A stretch of 64,000 bases of DNA from Eudorina sp. 2006-703-Eu-15 (lineage: Eukaryota; Chlorophyta; Chlorophyceae; Chlamydomonadales; Volvocaceae), in assembly GCA_003117195.1 (NCBI GenBank), contig BDSI01000096.1, positions 248,001 through 312,000 of the forward strand. The letters are read 5' to 3'. Both the position numbers and the translations under genes were made by a program. Below, piece after piece: positions 13,035 through 24,600 of this stretch; position 1 is the first letter of the stretch, and the number at the start of each line of letters is the position of its first letter. The notes under the pieces are model-generated. The model was not told the origin of the DNA. It ran no database searches and saw only the letters and a program-made list of their open reading frames with translations.

Positions 13035-16000
13035 ATGCCGGCGTCCCTGCACTCGGCGCTGGGACGCCCAGCCGACACCGCAGCGGCGGCGGTAGCGGCG
13101 GCGTCGGCGTCAGACGTCAGCGCCAGCGCCAGCGCGGGCACCTCCAGCGGCGGCGCGCCCTTCCAACACGCCGCCGACGCGGCGGAAGCCGCACGCAGCG
13201 AGGCGCTGCCCGAGACGGCGGCCCCCCCGGCGGAGAGCTCCGCAGCACATGGCCCCGCGGAGGCGGCAGAGGCAGCAACGCCGCCCCGGGGCGGCAGGTG
13301 GGCCGCTGGGGACGGTACGGCGGCGGCGGGCCCCGGTAGCCCGGTGATGGACGAGCCTCGGGGGGCTCCGGGCGGCTCAGCAGCAGCGGCTGGCGGCGCC
13401 GGCCCGCTCCCGGGAGGCTCCGCTGCCGACCAGGTGCGGTGGTACGGTGGTGTGCCTGATGATGCGTCTCACTATGTAGGCACCGTACTGCCGGCGTTGC
13501 CCATCTCCCTGGGTGGCTCACGCTGTGTGGAGATGAGGTGCGGTGTGTGTGTGTGCGGTCCCGGGACGCAAGGGCGACGGGTTGCGGTTGCGGTTGCGGT
13601 TGTGCACTTCCCTCGGGGTTTCAGCGGACGTTGCAGACTTGTGGAGAGCCGACGCTGGTCCTCATGAGCCGATGTGCCCACCATCCCACCTCCACCCGCA
13701 GACCAAAACGGAGCATGTCAGTCACGGTCCATTGACCCCCGCCCCCCTTCAAGGGGCGACCAGAGAGCGCCTCCAGCGGCCGCCGCCGCCGCCCACACAG
13801 CAGCAGCAACAGCTGCTGCAGCTGCAGCCGCCACCGCAGCTTGAGGCCCTGCCGAGCCGGCGGCAGCTGGGGCCCCGTCAGCCGCCACCGCCGCCGTCCC
13901 CCGCGCGGGGCCTGTCCCGGTCCCAGCGGGTTGCTCTGACGCTGGCGATGCCGCTGCTCGCAATGTACTGCGTGGCGGCTTTCCTGGTGGCCTGGCTGTC
14001 GACATTTACTGTCGTACCGTCGTACATCCTTGCGCAGGTAGACATTGTCGTACCGTCGTACATCCTTGCGCAGGTAGACATTGTCGTACCGTCGTACATC
14101 CTGGCGCAGGTAGACAAAAGAAACGCCGGCAGCGCGACAAATACGAATCAAGCTGACAGCGTGCGCCGATGTGTGTTCTCCGGTGTGCTGGAACGGGAGG
14201 ACAGGGAACAGGCCGATCTGATCTGATACCGTATCCCACAGTGTGGGTGAAGAGATCTCTCGGTTGGGGTCCCACGTCTCTCACTTTCGTCTGGACCTGG
14301 CCCACGTGGTTCCGGCACACAGGGGTATGCCGTAGGAGGTCCCGACGTGGGGCCTATCCGGTCCCTGTGCCCCGCCCTCTACACCCGTGCCTCACTCCCT
14401 TACGTACACCTACACTACTTTCACACACACACACGGTTCTCGGGCGGGTTGCATTTCTAAGCACACGGTTATCGTTTCGCGGCGCAGTTCTCTTACACAC
14501 ACGGCCCCCCATACGGCCCCCCATACACCCTAATTACACGGCCCCCCACACGGCCCCCCCCACACGCAGCGTCTCTACTGGGCGTGTCCCTTCATTCCGC
14601 ACATCTGGCGGCGGCTGGGCCCCGTGGCGGGCACCGCGGCGCGCATCGGCTTCGAGGCCTCCCACTGCATCAACGTGCTCACGAGGCTGCTGACGCTGCC
14701 GCTGCGGCCGCACCTGCCGACCTTCTACATTCTGGGTTTTCCGGTGGGGGCCTGACAGGCAGGGGTCACCCGGGCGGTACTATGTGACTACGTCCGGTGC
14801 ATGTGTGTAGAAACCGGGGCAGCCATAAATATATAACAAAAAGAGTGTGTTCAGGAAAGGGTGTGTGTATATACGGTATGTAGAACCTTTCCGAGGGAAT
14901 GGGACGGCGACCCGCAGGCGTGGCTGCAGTCCAGGAGCGCCTCTGGTCGGGGCGTATCAACTTGGACGCCAGCCCTTACGACATCCTGAAGCGCCCGGGG
15001 CGCCCGCGCCCGCGCGCCGTGACGTGTCCATATGTCGTACAGAAATGCGGCACCACCAGTCTGGCCGAGCACCTCCGGACCCACCCCGGCCTCAGCGCCA
15101 CCGCGGGACTGCCGTACCACGAGGCGCTGTCCAAGGAGAGCCACTTCTTCCAGGGTACGACAGTCGTGTGCATTTGCGTCGGTCGGGGCGCTGGCCCTGG
15201 CCGTTGCACCGGAATCGGAACTAACCACGCATCGACGTGGATGCCGGGTCAAGCCGGGCTCGCGTGTTTAGTGAATCATAACTTCACATACCGGTATTAC
15301 ATCCACAGCGCCATTCGCGACACGCCTACGAGCTATCTGGGCCCATTGGAACGCCCCGTCGTGACTAAGCGTCATTCACCTTGCTCAGTCCCGACCGGGC
15401 GTTCCGACGGGCCCAGATAACACATAGGATAAGCGGCCGTCAGCGGCGGCATGTGTCTGTCCAGACTCCAGAGGAAATCAAAACAGGCGCTCGCGCGAAC
15501 GACAAACAGGCCAAATCCCCCTGCCCGCCTGGCCCCGTGTCGTCTCCTCTGTGCACGGCACACACAAAATGTACGTGCCTGGCGCAGGAGTGTACGGCAG
15601 GTCTTGCGCCTCGTCACGACTGCTGTACAGGTCGTGCTTCCCCACGCTGGTGACCCGGTGGTGGCACGAGGTGGTCCGGGGGGCCCCCGCCTGGATGTGT
15701 TTCGACGCGTGTCCGGTCAACGCGTGTGTGCCCCACGTGGCGGAGCGGATACGGCAGCTCACACCGGAGGCCAAGATCGTCGTGATGGTGGGTGAGGGGG
15801 CGGGGCGGGGCGGGGCGGCGCAGCCCAGGGTTTTACACGCTGCGGCGGCGTGCGTCGCACCGCCGCCGCGTGGGAGCGCCGACAGCGCATTCGTTTTGTG
15901 CGCATCTGCCTGCCCGCCTCCTGTCGTCCTCGTGCGCTTCACGATCTGCAGTAGTGGTGGCGCTTGTCACAGGTCTTCAGGCGTGGGGTGGTCGCTACGC

Positions 16001-19000
16001 ACACTGAAAGACTCGGCTTCGATGCCCACATCCCCCGGTGTCTGCCGTATCGGTACCCCCCCTGGAGTCCGGTACGCCCGGCCCACGAGACGGCGTCAGT
16101 TCTGTTATGGGTCTGTTCCGTTACCTTGTTGCCGCGGGTGATGGGCCTGATGGGCGTACTTGAACCGGTGCTAGTGCCATGCACGGGATCTGCTCGGCCA
16201 TGCAATGAAGTGTCAACTACCGGTAATCAGCCAGTGAACCAATCACTGTACGGCACCCATCCCTCGAATGCTGCACGACGACCGACCGGCGCGCATTCGC
16301 CAGCGCGCCGCCACATTGACGCCCCGGTCTTGGTGTGCTGGTGACCCATGGGACGCAGCTGCGGGACCCCGTGCCCGGAGTCTTCAGCGCCGAGATCATG
16401 GTGGGTTGGGTGAATGGGACGGTAACCCATGGGACGATCGCCCCTTAGGATGGTGACCCATGGGCCGGTAACGTTGAGTAGAACGCATCATGGCTAGGAC
16501 ATCCCGCCCCGTCCTCTTCGCTCCTCCCGTGCATGCGCGTGCGGCAAGGGGGACCCTTACACGTTTCCAGCATGCGGGGGCATCTCAATGTGACCCATGG
16601 GCCCCGACCCATGGGCCACAGACCTATGGGCGCCTCCCGCGTCACAGCAGTACGGCTTCTGTCTGTCCCCTGTTCCCCCTTGACAGCATTGTTTTGAGCG
16701 AGTGACCGAACCCGCTGCTGCACTGCCGTCCCTCAGTTACGGGATATGGGCGTGCAGCCGTACAGTGGACCCCGCAGTTGTCCCCAACCCACCCCTCCCA
16801 CCGCATCCCACTGCATCGCCCTATTTTGGTTCCCCAGTTGCGTGACATGGGAGTGCCCCTGGATTGGACGCTGACGGAGGAGGTGGCGCCTGACGACCCA
16901 CGGTTCCGAGAGGTACGACATGCCGGTGGTAATAATGGCAGCCAAGCGGTGATGGGACGAGCCGAGGCAGCCGTGGCTCGTCAACCTGCGGTTCGTACTG
17001 TGTACGACGAACGGCAGCTCTGGCTCATGCGACATTCAGACGAACTGACGAATTGTGGTGAGGGCTCCACGTCATGTGCGCGTGGGTCACAAGAGGCTGC
17101 ACGCGTACGGATTTACATACCGGTATCCGACCCATGGGTCCGACCCATGGGTCCGACCCCTGGGTCCGTCACATGTCGAACCCACGTGCAGTTCCGCCAA
17201 GGGACATGTGCTCACTGACTGGAGTCCCTTGCCCTGACCTGCACTTGACACGTACCCGGATACGGTATCCGTCGGGAGGCCTCACCCTCACCCGCCGCAT
17301 TTATCCCCCCCCATCCATCCGACCCATGGGCCCCCTCGGACCCGTTCCTCGGACACCGTGTCGTACAGATTCCGCGCGAGATCGCCTCGCTGTGGCGCGA
17401 GCTGGCGGCGCTGCCGGCCGACGCGCCCCTGCCGTACGCCCTGCCGCGCACGTTGTACTTCACTTTGGGCGCCACGCTGCAGTGCGGCATGTACGGGGAG
17501 CTGCTGCAGCCCTTCCTGGAGCGCTTCCCCCGTGACAGGTGAGGAAGCGAAAGGTACTGCCGTACTGTACGGCATCACGCGGCGAGCATTGCGCTCAATA
17601 ACTTGGTTTCGAGTCATACATACAGTTACCCCCTTCCCCATCCCACCAGTCGGAAACGACCGGTAGTCAGATGCCTTGGTGGTGGATAGGAAGGCAACCC
17701 CCCAAACCCCCAAACCAGTCCGGAGAGAGGGGGGCAGGGGCCCCCCCACAGGCGACTAGGGGCACCAGGACACCCACCTATCGGGGGTCCCAGCGTCTGA
17801 CTGCCACTGTGCGGAACCGATCCCGCTGTGCACCTCCCCGAGCAACCCGCCGGGCGATTGATTAATGGACCCTGAATATGCCCTGATGGAAGAGGGTGCC
17901 TCGCGGCCCCGCCTGGCCACCTTGCCCCCCTCCACCGCCGCCACAGCTTCATGTTCATCAACTTCGGGGACTTCGTCAAGGACACCGAGGGCGTCGTGCG
18001 GCAGGTCGGTCGGTCGGTGGGTGCGGCCGGTCGGTGGGTGCGGCTGGTCGGTGGGTGCGGCCGGTCGGCGGTAGCCCACACTCGCGACAGCCCGGCCCCT
18101 CCTTCCCTGTGGCTGAGAGGGGACAGGCTGTAAGGGGGAAGGGGAAGACGGCGGGCACCAGCGGATGGCCATTCGCACGGTCCTGGGCTCGATCCCGCGC
18201 GGGGGGCAACCTCCTCCGGTCGGAGCACCCGCGGTTTACAGTGGCCCCGACGAGGTGGGGGTCGATCACGGGCAGCATGGGGCGCGCTGGGTGTTGCCTC
18301 GGCTCCGCAGAAGGATCCCGGTCCTGCGCCAGAAGATACCAGCGCGAGCAGGCACAGCAGCGCCTATGGTTGGCTGACCACACCGGCGCGGGCGGCGGCG
18401 GGGCGTCGCCTCCTGAACCCCCCACCTCCCTTTCCACCACCACCACCACCACCACCACCACCACCACCACCACCACCACCACCACCACCACCACCACCAC
18501 CACCACCACCACCACCACCACCACCACCACCACAAACACAAACACAAACACAAACACAAACACACATGGGTCTGGTTGAGCTTCTCATTAAACACATGGG
18601 TCGCCTCGCTAAACACACACGAACATGAACACACGCAATACACACACGGGGCGCGCAGGTCCTGGACTTCGTGGGACTCGACCCGCGGACCTACCGCCAC
18701 GTACCCCTGCCGCCCGCCATGAAGGTGGGGAGGATAAGATGCGGGGAGCGCGGGGCTGTACCTCCCCCCCCTCGGGGGAAGGGACGTGAGGCTCCCTAAG
18801 AGAAAACGGCCCAGACACATCCAGCGCGGGGACGCGGTGGGTTGGAGAGAGGCAGGGCGGGAAACAGGGCACGCGCGGGATGGGCGAAAAGGCCGCATGT
18901 GGCCGCACGTGGGGGCGACCTGCAAGGTCGGAAGCCGATGGCCGGGTACGACAATGACGTGTTTCGACCATATAAATATATATACATATATATAGGAGCA

Positions 19001-19635
19001 GTTGGGATGCCGAGTGGTGGGGTTGACAGCAGCCCGGATCTCGGGAGCGCTCTTTCTTGCGCGAGTTTCAGGCAGTCGGGGGCTTTGGAGCGGGGCTACA
19101 ATATCGTTTGCACACGGCGTCAACATGCGCCGCCATGCCGTACATTGGCCCGTACATACCCAAGGGCACACTCACACAGGCCGACTGCGTCTTGCAGCTT
19201 CGCAAAACGCATTCGAAGATGGAGGGATGCAGAAAGATGGGATCCGGGGCAAGGATCTCTCACCACATTTGACGTACGGTACCCGACACCCGCTCCATTG
19301 TGTGCGCTAGACACCCGCGGGGCGTGACCTCCCCGCACTGACCCATGGGACGTTCCCCCACTGACCCGTGGGTCCACCGGGCCGTCTTCTCCCCGCCGCG
19401 GACGGGCGGGCGATTGCTCCTTCAAACCTGACACCTCCACCAATCCCCAACCTTCACTCTCCCCTGCCCCTGCCCTCGGTCTCGTTCCCCTCAGAACAAC
19501 TACGGCGCCCGGACGCTGCACCCCTCCGTGCGGGCTGCCCTCACGGAGCTCTTCCGGGAGCCCAACCGGCGGGTGGCGGCGCTGCTCGGGCGGGATGACC
19601 TGGGCTGGGCGGGGCTGGGACCGCAGAACGCGTGA
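13035..19635 (+). CDS. Type II membrane sulfotransferase
   Basis: Eleven-exon gene for about 590 residues. Exons: 13035-13433, 13702-14037, 14570-14743, 15043-15154, 15588-15787, 16359-16400, 16838-16912, 17369-17538, 17947-18004, 18659-18724 and 19495-19635, with phases consistent throughout. An Ala-rich then Gln/Pro-rich cytosolic N-terminus precedes one membrane anchor (ALTLAMPLLAMYCVAAFLVA, exon 2), giving the type II topology of Golgi sulfotransferases. The PAPS 5'-phosphosulfate loop GFPKCGTTSL is split between exons 3 and 4. The 3'-phosphate motif is RDPVPGVFSAEIM, split between exons 5 and 6. Other conserved parts are WMCFDACPVNAC and FMFINFGDFVKDTEGVVRQ. The role inferred is transfer of sulfate from PAPS to a glycan or other secretory substrate, perhaps of the extracellular matrix. 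Exon 2 ends in a 36-bp unit repeated three times, each with a usable in-frame donor. Confidence 0.88.
14011..14118 (+). repeat. Three 36-bp tandem repeats, each with a splice donor
   Basis: Copies begin at 14011, 14047 and 14083. Each contains ATCCTTGCGCAG|GTAGAC or a one-base variant. Ends at 14037, 14073 or 14109 all leave phase 0, so the donors would give isoforms differing by 12-residue steps just after the membrane anchor. Confidence 0.8.
15334..15419. repeat. Short inverted-repeat element in sulfotransferase intron 4
   Basis: The 32-bp arms 15334-15365 and 15388-15419 are complementary with about four mismatches around a 22-bp loop. A related single arm, with GGGCGTTCCAGCGGGCCCAG, occurs at 20142-20175. 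It may be a miniature transposable element; target duplications were not established. Confidence 0.55.
16343..17332. repeat. Cluster of GACCCATGGGTC-type palindromes
   Basis: The 12-bp palindrome GACCCATGGGTC or its core ACCCATGGG recurs near 16343, 16424, 16453, 16591, 16606, 17129, 17142, 17155 (one mismatch) and 17321. Two more copies lie near 19340 and 19363. All are in introns of the sulfotransferase gene. Confidence 0.7.
18434..18533. repeat. (CCA)n microsatellite, about 100 bp
   Basis: A pure CCA/TGG triplet run lies in sulfotransferase intron 9, immediately followed by an ACAAAC hexamer run. The long Thr, Trp, Gly or Val frames it creates are not genes. Confidence 0.95.
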
Positions 19636-19940
19636 CGGCGCCGCCGTGGCCCCCCTTCCGGGGACGGAAGAGTCGCGCGAGCCTTGGCGTGGTCCTTGAA
19701 TCAACACTTCAAAACACTGGAGGGGTTTGGCGCACCGAGAGTCTTAATTTGGAGATTTATGCACTGGAGGGGTTTGGCACTGGAGATGTATACTTGATGC
19801 TCAAGAGGTTGTTGAATCAGCGGGTGGGTCACGGCTCACCAGGGGGAGGAGGACGCGGACGTCCGGGGAGGCAATTCCGCTAGTCGGGGCGGCGGTGATG
19901 TGGCTGGTATGCTCGAGGTGCGGCTTCGATTGTGCGGGGT

Positions 19941-19957
19941 GGCGGTGGTGGTGGTGG

Positions 19958-20010
<53 letters not shown>
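19941..20010. repeat. (GGT)n(GAT)n microsatellite
   Basis: A GGT run passes into a GAT/ATG run of about 50 bp downstream of the sulfotransferase stop. Confidence 0.9.
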
Positions 20011-20347
20011 GGGTGTGAGCGGAGGGTGTGTGTGCTGAGATGCTGGTTGGCTCAGGGAAGATTGAAGATTAATGATGCGATGGCGGGGATGGGACTGAAT
20101 GCGCCACATACTGCAACCCGTTACAAGGTGGTGGACCCTTAGTCCCGAACGAACGGGCGTTCCAGCGGGCCCAGATGCGCCGCATCTTACGTGGGTGTCC
20201 GTCCTCAGCACCGATATGGGACGTGCGCCGTCACTTCGGGAGGTGCGATGGCGCACCGGCTCTTGCCCATCGGGGCAGCCCTTGGGTGGGCTGCGTCCAG
20301 CCCTTTCGCGGCATCGGTATACGGTATGATCCCTGTTCGGGGTCCGC

Positions 20348-20352
20348 TGTAA
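20348..20352 (+). terminator. TGTAA polyadenylation signal (sulfotransferase)
   Basis: This is a plus-sense TGTAA about 0.7 kb past the sulfotransferase stop. Assignment is by position only. Confidence 0.4.
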
Positions 20353-20692
20353 CGTTCATTCATTCAATCATCGGGAGCAGCAGCGATCCCGCCCCCGTGT
20401 GGCGATACTTTGCGAACAGCTGAAGCCCGGCCGGGCTGCCTCTCACAGCCCTCCTCCCGCGGCCTCCTCCGGCACCCGCTCATCGGGCGCCCCTGCCCCA
20501 CCTGCCACAGCCACGGGCGCCCAGCGGTTATATAAATAACCCCCGCAACCCCCACAGACCCGGGGTACTCAACCTCGACATGCCAGTGACCTGCGGGCCC
20601 CACCCCGGTGGGCAGCAGGGCCGAGCCACAGGGGGCGACCCCGGGGGCACCCGACCCGCGTGCGCGCACCCGGACTCCCCGCACCCCATGGG

Positions 20693-20723
<31 letters not shown>

Positions 20724-21666
20724 GGTGGGTGGGGCGGATGCAAGGAGGCCAAACTGGCAACCTCATCCTACACCTGGGGGGCCTCCGACACCTACTCCTG
20801 CGCACCTACACCTGCACCTACACCTGCACCTCCACACCTACTCCTGCGCACCTGCACCTGCACCTACACCTATGTAATGTAATGTAACCGTTACTACCTA
20901 TGTGTGGGGCACCTCCGTGTATGGGGCTAGAACTGACCCCGTCAGCCGATAACACCACCTCCCGCCACCCTCCTCCCGCCACCCTCGCCGTCCTCCTGCG
21001 CATTAAGAAATCGCCATCACTGTTCGACATGAATGCTGTCAATGCGTTCAACATAAAATAGATTGTCTTATATGGATGCTGTCGATGCCCGTGCAATGGA
21101 CGGTACATGGACGGTACAGGCTGGAGGGCGAGCCCCGCCAGGACGCGAAGAAAGGGAGTCCCAGTCAGCACCAGGGGTATCTGCGCCAGGGCTATCTCCC
21201 CCCTCCCCTTTCCCCCCACCCCCAACCGAGGAGCCCCACTTGGGTCGCGTCAGGGCGGCGCCTCCGACGGCCTGTCTGGCGTTGGTACGACACTGGGCGT
21301 ACAACGGTACGACAACGCAAAGTCCAACGCGGTGCAGGTGCACATTTACCGGTGCCCGTGTGTGTGTGTGTTTAGAATTGCAACCCGCCCGTGTGTGTGT
21401 GTCAGCGAATCACTTGCCCGCAACCCAAAACGTGTTCGACGGCCCCACATCGCAGATCGGCCCCACATCATAGCCCGGGTGTCACAGCGCCGCTTCCACA
21501 ATCGTCCATGAGCCAGATCTGTGGGGGGCCTTGGGCCCGACCCTACCCTACCCCTACCCTACCCCCTACCCTACCCTACCCCCTTCTTACTTACTCGCCC
21601 ATACAAACAGAAACTCCCCCTCGCCCCCCCTTCCCCCGCACCGCACCGCAGCCACCCCTAGAGCCG

Positions 21667-24600
21667 CTACCGCCTGACCCTCTTCGCCTGAGGGCCCTCG
21701 GCTCCACCCTCCGCCGCAGCGGCCCCGGGCGCCTGGCTCCCCGACCGGCCCTCGCCCTCCACCACTCCGCCCGACCGCGACTCCTTCCCACCGGCCTCCA
21801 CCTTCGCGCCCCGCGCAGCGGCCCCCGGCTCCCGCTTAGGCCGCGACGCCTCGCATGCCACACTCGCAGCAGCAGCCGCAGTCTCAGTCGTCGCAGGCTT
21901 CACGCAGGAAGGAGCTGTGACGACGGTGTCTGCAGGCTCCGCAGGTGCTGCCCCCGGCTCGGTCCTCTGGCCTCTAGGGCTTGGAGCACCGGGGACCGCT
22001 TCCCGGGTGTCACCCGACTTGGGTGAGACTGCGGACGGCGAGTGCTGGTCGCGGCCACGTGGCCCGCCCGGTGGCGCAACTGGGCTGAGGCCGGGTGCGG
22101 CGGCCGCAGTGGCAGCGGCTGCGGCCGCATTCGAAGCCGCCGCGGCGGCGCGAGCGGCGGCGGGGTGAGCGGCGGGTGCTTGCTGCGGCCTCGCGGGTCG
22201 TGTCTTGGATGGGATGGGATGGGGTGGGATGACCGCCGGGGTGTGTGTGTGCGGGGGAGGGAATGAGGGGAGGGCAGGGAGGGGGCATATGCACCGGAGG
22301 CGCACCAGGGAGGGGCACTCGTCGGACAGAGCATGGGCTTCGTAGGGTATGCCGTACTGATCCAACTTGATGGACCCTAGGGGCTAAATACAGAGGCGGC
22401 CACGCCGTCGAACCGTGCCGCCGCACCCCCGGTGGCTGTAGTGGCCCCGGTTGCATCCCTTCCAGACGGGCCATGGCCTTCCAGGTACTCGCCGGCCCTC
22501 AGTTGTAACCAACACACACGCCTGACAGAGGCCCCCTGCACACACACCTTCACATCCCCCCGTGCACACCCCCATTCCGGGGACCCCGCAGAGGACCCCA
22601 GTCCCACCCACCCACCCACCCGCCCACCCACCTGGGAGGTCTCGCGCCTGGCAGCCGTGCGGCGGGCATCCCGCGGGGACACGGGACTCCGGGCCCGCAG
22701 GGCGGCGGTGGCGGCCGCCGTGGCCGCGGCCGCGCCGGCGGCTGCCGCGGCAGCCGCCGCCCCGCAGCCCCCCGCCGCCGGGTGCATCGGCACCGTCATG
22801 TTTAGCGTGTGGCTGGAGGTGGAGGTGGAGGAGGAGGTGGAGGCGGCCCCCGCCCGGATGGCAACCCTGACCTCCACCTCGATCACCACCTCCACCTCCA
22901 CCTCCACCGGTTTCGTGGTCTCCTCCATCGCCGCCTCCGCCTCCGCCTGCGCCCGCTGCCGCACCTCCGCCTCCGCCTGCGCCCGCTGCCGCACCTCCGC
23001 CTGCGCCCGCTGCCGCACCTCCGCCTCCGCCTGCGCCCGCTGCCGCACCTCCGCCTGCGCCCGCTGCCGCACCTCCGCCTCCGCCTGCGCCCGCTGCCGC
23101 ACCTCCGCCTGCGCCCGCTGCCGCACCTCCGCCTCCGCCTGCAACCCCTGCCGCACCTCCGCCTGCGCCCGCTGCCGCACCTCCGCCTCCGCCTGCGCCC
23201 GCTGCCGCACCTCCGCCTCCGCCTGCGCCCGCTGCCGCACCTCCGCCTGCGCCCGCTGCCGCACCTCCGCCTCCGCCTGCAACCCCTGCCGCACCTCCGC
23301 CTCGCCTGCGCCCGCTGCCGCACCTGCCGCCCCTCCGCCTCCGCCTGCGCCCGCTGCCGCACCTCCGCCTGCGCCCGCTGCCGCACCTCCGCCTCCGCCT
23401 GCGCCCGCTGCCGCACCTCCGCCTCCGCCTGCGCCCGCTGCCGCACCTCCGCCTGCGCCCGCTGCCGCACCTCCGCCTCCGCCTGCAACCCCTGCCGCAC
23501 CTCCGCCTGCGCCCGCTGCCGCACCTCCGCCTCCGCCTGCGCCCGCTGCCGCACCTCCGCCTCCGCCTGCGCCCGCTGCCGCACCTCCGCCTGCGCCCGC
23601 TGCCGCACCTCCGCCTCCGCCTGCAACCCCTGCCGCACCTCCGCCTGCGCCCGCTGCCGCACCTCCGCCTCCGCCTGCGCCCGCTGCCGCACCTCCGCCT
23701 CCGTCTGCGCCCGCTGCCGCAACTCCGCCTGAGCCCGCTGCCGCAACTCCGCCTCCGCCTGCGCCCGCTGCCGCAACTCCCCGTCCGCCTCCGCCTCCAC
23801 TTCCATGTCATCCGAGCTCTCGCCCGGCGCCTCTGGCCCAGGCTCCGCTGCTGGAACATGCTCGACACCAGGTGCTGCTGCCACCGCTGTTGCTGCTGCT
23901 GCTGCTGCTGTCGCTGCTGCTGTCGCTGCTGCTGCTTCATCCGCACCTTCTCTAGCATTGGCAGCGGTGTCAGGAGCAGCAGCATCAGCCGCCGCCGCTG
24001 CCGGGCCCGCCGCCGCCAGGCCCGCCGCCGCCGCAGCAGCAGGAGCAGCAGCAATACCAGCTGGGGCGGCGGAAGCCCCTGCCGGTGGCACACCGGGGTT
24101 GCATTCGCTTCCGGTCGCCGCTGGTCGGCTGCTGGCGTCACCGTCATCGCCGGTGGTGTCAGGGGCGTTGCCGCCGCCACCACCGCCGCCGCCACCGCCG
24201 CCGCCGCCACCGCCCCCGCCACCACCGCCGCTGTCGGAGCTATCCGCCACAACGACAACCTCCGGGGCCTCCGTCGCGGCGGTGCGCGGCGCTCGCTCCA
24301 GTACGACAACATCACCGTCGTCATCATCGCTGTCAGAGATGGTGATGGTGGCGTCAGTGTCGGGCACGGGCCGGCTGGTGGCGGCGGCGGGGGCTTCGGG
24401 CTGCACCCGCAGCGGCGGCCGCGACGGCCGCGTCGGTTGGGCCTTGGGCTCCGAGCCCGGGGAACCGACCGCCTTGCCGCGGGCTCTCCGGCCCGGCTCT
24501 GGCCCCAGGTCACCGCCAACGGGTGCTTCCTGCTGCGCATCCTGAGGCGCTTCCACAGGCACTTGCATACCTGACGCCTTGTCGGCAGCGGCGGCCGTGG

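Larger units (their letters stand above)
19636..21666. other. 3' region between the sulfotransferase and the convergent SIM-motif gene
   Basis: No exon is supported. It contains the presumed sulfotransferase 3' UTR (TGTAA at 20348), a (GGT)n(GAT)n microsatellite, a (GT)n/(GGGT)n tract near 20696-20735, ACCTGC-type repeats near 20800-20870 and a CCCTA-rich tract near 21540-21585. The minus-strand gene ends at 21667, so the two genes are convergent. Confidence 0.5.

Noticed and set aside
17896..18645. Long Thr, Trp, Gly and Val repeat frames on both strands
   Set aside because: These are six-frame readings of the (CCA)n microsatellite in an intron.
21541..21585. (CCCTA)n tract as interstitial telomere
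   Set aside because: It is short, irregular and not the expected telomere unit.
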